From Cercospora beticola (lineage: Eukaryota > Ascomycota > Dothideomycetes > Mycosphaerellales > Mycosphaerellaceae): DNA of 64,000 bases. Within the stretch, counting starts at the first letter, position 1. Each line of letters begins with the position of its first letter. Position numbers and translations under genes: made by a program. The stretch lies in assembly GCF_033473495.1 (NCBI RefSeq), contig NC_088936.1, forward strand, positions 1,860,001 through 1,924,000, read 5' to 3'. Under the pieces are notes generated by a model. It was given only the letters and a program-made list of their open reading frames with translations. It was not told the origin of the DNA and searched no databases. Shown here in pieces: positions 61,173 to 64,000 of the stretch.

Positions 61173-62375
61173 ATGAACAATATCACACAACAAGCATCTC
61201 TTCGACAGTCGGTACGAAATTTTGTGAGGTCTCGGATAGCCCGTAGTAAAATCGAGAAAAGTCCCGATGTCGACAATGTCGAGCTTAGCAGCAACACGAA
61301 GGCAAGCACTACGTCCGCCAACCTTTTCAGTCTGCCGGTCGAGCTCTGGTCGATGGTCATCACTGGTCTGTCGTTCACAGATCTCTCGAACCTACGATCC
61401 ACCTGCTGTCATGCTCGAGAGCTGTTCCTCAAAGGCGACCTGCTGCACGACTGGATGATGGCCCAAACCCTAGGACAATACGAGGTTGTGTTAGGCCATC
61501 ACATCAAGCTCTATATAGAGCTTTATCCACCACCCGACCCAATGACGTTTGATTATCTACTCGATCAGCGACGACGACTACTTTCTACCATCAGACTCAC
61601 CGATGCACTAGCAGATCTCGTGGCAGAATGCAACCTGCGCTCACCCGATCGCGGACATCGTGGCAACACTTCTCCAATCTCATCACTAGTCTTCAACTCG
61701 TGCCCTGAGACTGCTCAAGTGCAAGGCAACCAGGTACCTAGTCTCCTCGTCGTTCAGCACTATTTTGAGAACATTCGAAAGAAGATGGTCGAATTCTGCG
61801 CATCAAAGTTCTCCGATACGTCCGATATATGGGATCGACTGCACGCCGTTACGATTCACATGTACGAGAAGGATGTATTCCTGTCAGCACATCGAATGTT
61901 TGAAGTACTGTGCTGGTTTATGGTGAGACTGTTGGACGCATCTGGGACTCACATAGCTGCTTTCAGCAGACGAACCGTGTCTGACCAGGACGCGCGACAT
62001 TTCGTTGTAATGGGAAACCTACGCGGGATTGTCAGACTTGCAGGCCTGAAGTCATCTAAAGAGCGACAGACACTCGTCAAAGGACTGGTTCGCAGCCATG
62101 ATCCTGTGAGGAATAGGCACTGGCGACAAGCTTGGCAGTTGTGCAGTCTCGAATACCGATCAAGTATGGAACCCGCTAGAGCGGTCAATGTCACAAATCT
62201 TCAATTCGGCTTCCAGGACATATGGATGCGAGAGGCGATGGATCATCTACAAAGGCATAGGATTCGGCCGGCACGGATACCACTGATGCCTTTAAGTATG
62301 CCAATTCGCAGAACGGTCGATGCCTACACTGATATCGCTGGATACCATTGTGTACAAGGCCCCGGCGCATGGTGA
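61173..62375 (+). CDS. F-box domain protein, substrate unknown
   Basis: Single exon, 400 aa from the ATG at 61173. An N-terminal basic region (SLRQSVRNFVRSRIARSKIE) precedes an F-box at about residues 50-90 (LFSLPVELWSMVITGLSFTD, then LSNLRSTCCHARELF). The remaining 300 residues are mainly helical, with no second domain that I recognise. F-box proteins join a substrate to Skp1/cullin in SCF ubiquitin ligases. The same frame continues upstream without an ATG to 61128, so the chosen start is the first ATG; an extra 5' exon is possible. An ATG at 61114 lies in a different frame. Confidence 0.72.
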   Translation: MNNITQQASLRQSVRNFVRSRIARSKIEKSPDVDNVELSSNTKASTTSANLFSLPVELWSMVITGLSFTDLSNLRSTCCHARELFLKGDLLHDWMMAQTLGQYEVVLGHHIKLYIELYPPPDPMTFDYLLDQRRRLLSTIRLTDALADLVAECNLRSPDRGHRGNTSPISSLVFNSCPETAQVQGNQVPSLLVVQHYFENIRKKMVEFCASKFSDTSDIWDRLHAVTIHMYEKDVFLSAHRMFEVLCWFMVRLLDASGTHIAAFSRRTVSDQDARHFVVMGNLRGIVRLAGLKSSKERQTLVKGLVRSHDPVRNRHWRQAWQLCSLEYRSSMEPARAVNVTNLQFGFQDIWMREAMDHLQRHRIRPARIPLMPLSMPIRRTVDAYTDIAGYHCVQGPGAW

Positions 62376-62768
62376 GCCTGTCAGCCTGTCTTCCATGACT
62401 TTCGAGATGCTCTGCGTCGAATGACTCGAAGCAGGATTGGCAGATGTGGAAGTGATGCAGTCATAACTCCCCGCGCACTATACTCCTTCGCTTCTGCAAA
62501 GCGAAGTTGCACAGCAGAAATCAGGCAGCGAGCGCACTCCGCGCCTGGAGAAGCTTTTCGTTTTCGTACTCACCCCTCAGGTGACGGAGCGGAGCCAAGG
62601 CCAGGGACGCGCATCGCGACGCGATTGGCTCACACGACTTGAATCCTTCATGAGTAACGGTGCGACGCGAGGAGCATCATAAGTCGTGGGAACTTCATCT
62701 GCCTACATATATGCTGGAAATGATATTCGCATTGTCGAGACCAGCGCATCTGGTGCGATTCCGCAACA
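62376..62768. other. Intergenic region between F-box gene and P450 gene
   Basis: 393 bp. TACATATATG near 62703 could be a weak TATA element for the P450 gene. Nothing else was recognised. Confidence 0.35.
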
Positions 62769-64000
62769 ATGGAGATCAAGGAAGCCGTTGCTTACACATT
62801 CCTCCACCGCTACGCCTTCTACCTCTTGTACTACCCTATTCTTGCGGCACTGGGACTGATTGTCTTCATCTTCGCTGTCATCATCGTTCTCACCTCAATC
62901 CGCATATCACGCAGCCCCAAAGACATTCCCTGGACTGGCCTTAAGAACAAGAACATATTTCCCAAACTACGCGCCTGCCTGCGCGAGATCATCGCAGGTC
63001 GTGAACCATTCAACGAAGGCTACGAGCAATTCTCCAAGAACGATAGACCTTTCGTGATACCAAATTTGCTCTGGACCACTGTCATTCTCCCACCTAGCCA
63101 GACGGCATGGGTCGCGAGCCAGCCAGAACATGTGCTCTCTGGGAATGCAGTCCTGGATGAAGCAATGGGGCTGGATTATTTGGCACATGGCCCTTCTGCT
63201 GACAGCGTGAGAGACTTCACTGTCATTCGTCGTCGCTTGACGCGTCACAGTGGTAAGCTTGCTGGTGAAGTTCTCGAAGAGATAGAGCTTGCTCTAGATG
63301 AAGAACTTGGTGCGAAGGTCGATGCTTCAAAGAAGGCCGACGTTGCAGAAGTCAAAGCGATGGAGATACTGCAAGCTGTCGCTTTTCGAGCTGCAAACAG
63401 GATCTTTGTGGGCCCCTCACTGAGTCGGAGTAAGAGTTACAGAAAACGCATACAGAGGTGGACCACGGCTTATGGGCTCTGCACGATCGTCATGCGATTC
63501 ATCATTGCTTCTCCTTTGAAGCAGTTCTTCATGCGTGTCGTGGCGATCCCAACACAAGCCATGCAATGGCTCGCCACCAGCGAAGTGCGGGCGATGGTAA
63601 AGCAGAGGCTATCGCAGACGGAACAAGCACAAGAGCAGAAAAATGACATGATGCAGTGGATCATCGAAACTAACGCACAGAAGAATGATGCCCGAGAGAT
63701 GGACCCTCACAACATTGCGGGCAAGATGATCTTATTCAATCTCTTCGCCACCGGAACAACAAGCGCCATGTCTGCACTCGTTCTCCAAGACATTTTGCAT
63801 TACGAAGATGCTGCCAATCTGATGGAAACAGTACGCCAAGAAGCACTAGAATACCTCCCGCAAGTCCCCAACGATCCTGTCGCGGCATTGCGGTCCATGA
63901 CGAAGATGGATTCAGTCATCAGAGAATCTCTGCGTTTCAACCCCCTGGGAGCGCAATCCATGCTTCGCAAAGTCGTTGCCGAAGGAGGCGTTCAGATCAA
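62769..64000 (+). CDS. Cytochrome P450 monooxygenase (3' end outside the window)
   Basis: The frame from the ATG at 62769 is open to the end of the window: 410 codons, no stop. An N-terminal membrane anchor (LYYPILAALGLIVFIFAVII) is followed by the short 'SPKDIPWTGLKNK' entry segment. The I-helix oxygen-activation motif is ATGTTSA, starting at residue 327, and the K-helix ExxR motif is ESLR at 386-389. The heme-binding cysteine loop lies beyond the window. The general pattern (WVASQPEHVLS, LDEAMGLDYLAHG) resembles fungal P450s of the ent-kaurene-oxidase/CYP503-like group used in secondary metabolism; this assignment is tentative. The enzyme would sit in the ER membrane. Whether it belongs to a biosynthetic cluster depends on genes to the right. 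Confidence 0.88.
   Translation, partial: MEIKEAVAYTFLHRYAFYLLYYPILAALGLIVFIFAVIIVLTSIRISRSPKDIPWTGLKNKNIFPKLRACLREIIAGREPFNEGYEQFSKNDRPFVIPNLLWTTVILPPSQTAWVASQPEHVLSGNAVLDEAMGLDYLAHGPSADSVRDFTVIRRRLTRHSGKLAGEVLEEIELALDEELGAKVDASKKADVAEVKAMEILQAVAFRAANRIFVGPSLSRSKSYRKRIQRWTTAYGLCTIVMRFIIASPLKQFFMRVVAIPTQAMQWLATSEVRAMVKQRLSQTEQAQEQKNDMMQWIIETNAQKNDAREMDPHNIAGKMILFNLFATGTTSAMSALVLQDILHYEDAANLMETVRQEALEYLPQVPNDPVAALRSMTKMDSVIRESLRFNPLGAQSMLRKVVAEGGVQI

Noticed and set aside
1..64000. tRNA, rRNA, transposon or virus-derived sequences
   Set aside because: I looked for tRNA B-box sequences, transposase or reverse transcriptase motifs and long terminal repeats and saw none; a tRNAscan or repeat search would be needed to be certain.

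Overview
This window is nuclear DNA from a filamentous ascomycete (Pezizomycotina). The reasons are: dense genes on both strands, very short introns (mostly 48-67 bp) with GTAAGT/GTATGT-type donors and CTAAC/CTGAC branch sites, a GPI-anchored GH72 wall enzyme, a hydrophobin, an ARID/Swi1 subunit, a SPX-RING protein and F-box-like proteins typical of filamentous fungi. Dothideomycetes is my best guess for the class, but that is an inference from overall feel, not from a marker gene. I see no transposon, rRNA, tRNA or CRISPR array. All intron positions are read by eye from splice signals, frame continuity and family knowledge.

Layout. 1-12 kb: the 3' part of a GH72 glucanosyltransferase gene, a flavin monooxygenase, Jjj1 (ribosome biogenesis J-protein), a SPX-RING protein ending in a CaaX box, an omega-like glutathione transferase and Mon1. 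12-26 kb: the very large DOP1 gene, divergent from MON1; a small Myb/SANT-like nuclear protein; the SWI/SNF subunit Swi1; and Coa6. 26-36 kb: a TFIIIC tau131-type TPR protein that carries an N-terminal Zn2Cys6 cluster, followed by two divergent MFS transporter genes. 36-42 kb: a gene-poor stretch with two small secreted or surface proteins, a proline-rich hydrophobin-like protein and a His-rich GPI-anchored protein. 42-59 kb: housekeeping genes VPS41, RMND1/MRX10, a protein of unknown function, an F-box-like gene, UTP22, cystathionine gamma-synthase (STR2/met-7) and eIF2A. 59-64 kb: a decayed DUF829/TMEM53-like gene, an F-box protein and the 5' part of a cytochrome P450 that runs off the window.

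Functional threads. Mon1 and Vps41 act in the same Rab7/Ypt7-HOPS step of vacuole fusion, and Dop1 works in Golgi/endosome traffic. JJJ1 and UTP22 serve ribosome biogenesis. TFIIIC and Swi1 serve transcription. Coa6 and RMND1 are mitochondrial. The accessory genes (monooxygenase, GST, MFS, P450, hydrophobin) sit between them.

Most interesting observations: (1) a textbook Zn2Cys6 cluster plus an AT-hook-like motif in one unbroken frame with a TFIIIC TPR subunit; (2) a C-terminal CaaX box on a SPX-RING protein; (3) a strong switch from C-rich to G-rich coding strand inside four accessory genes, all of them convergent with their 3' neighbour; (4) a proline-rich hydrophobin with four extra cysteines; (5) three TGACTC (Gcn4/CPC1-type) sites in the STR2 promoter; (6) a 16-bp minisatellite that encodes the stop codon of a gene.
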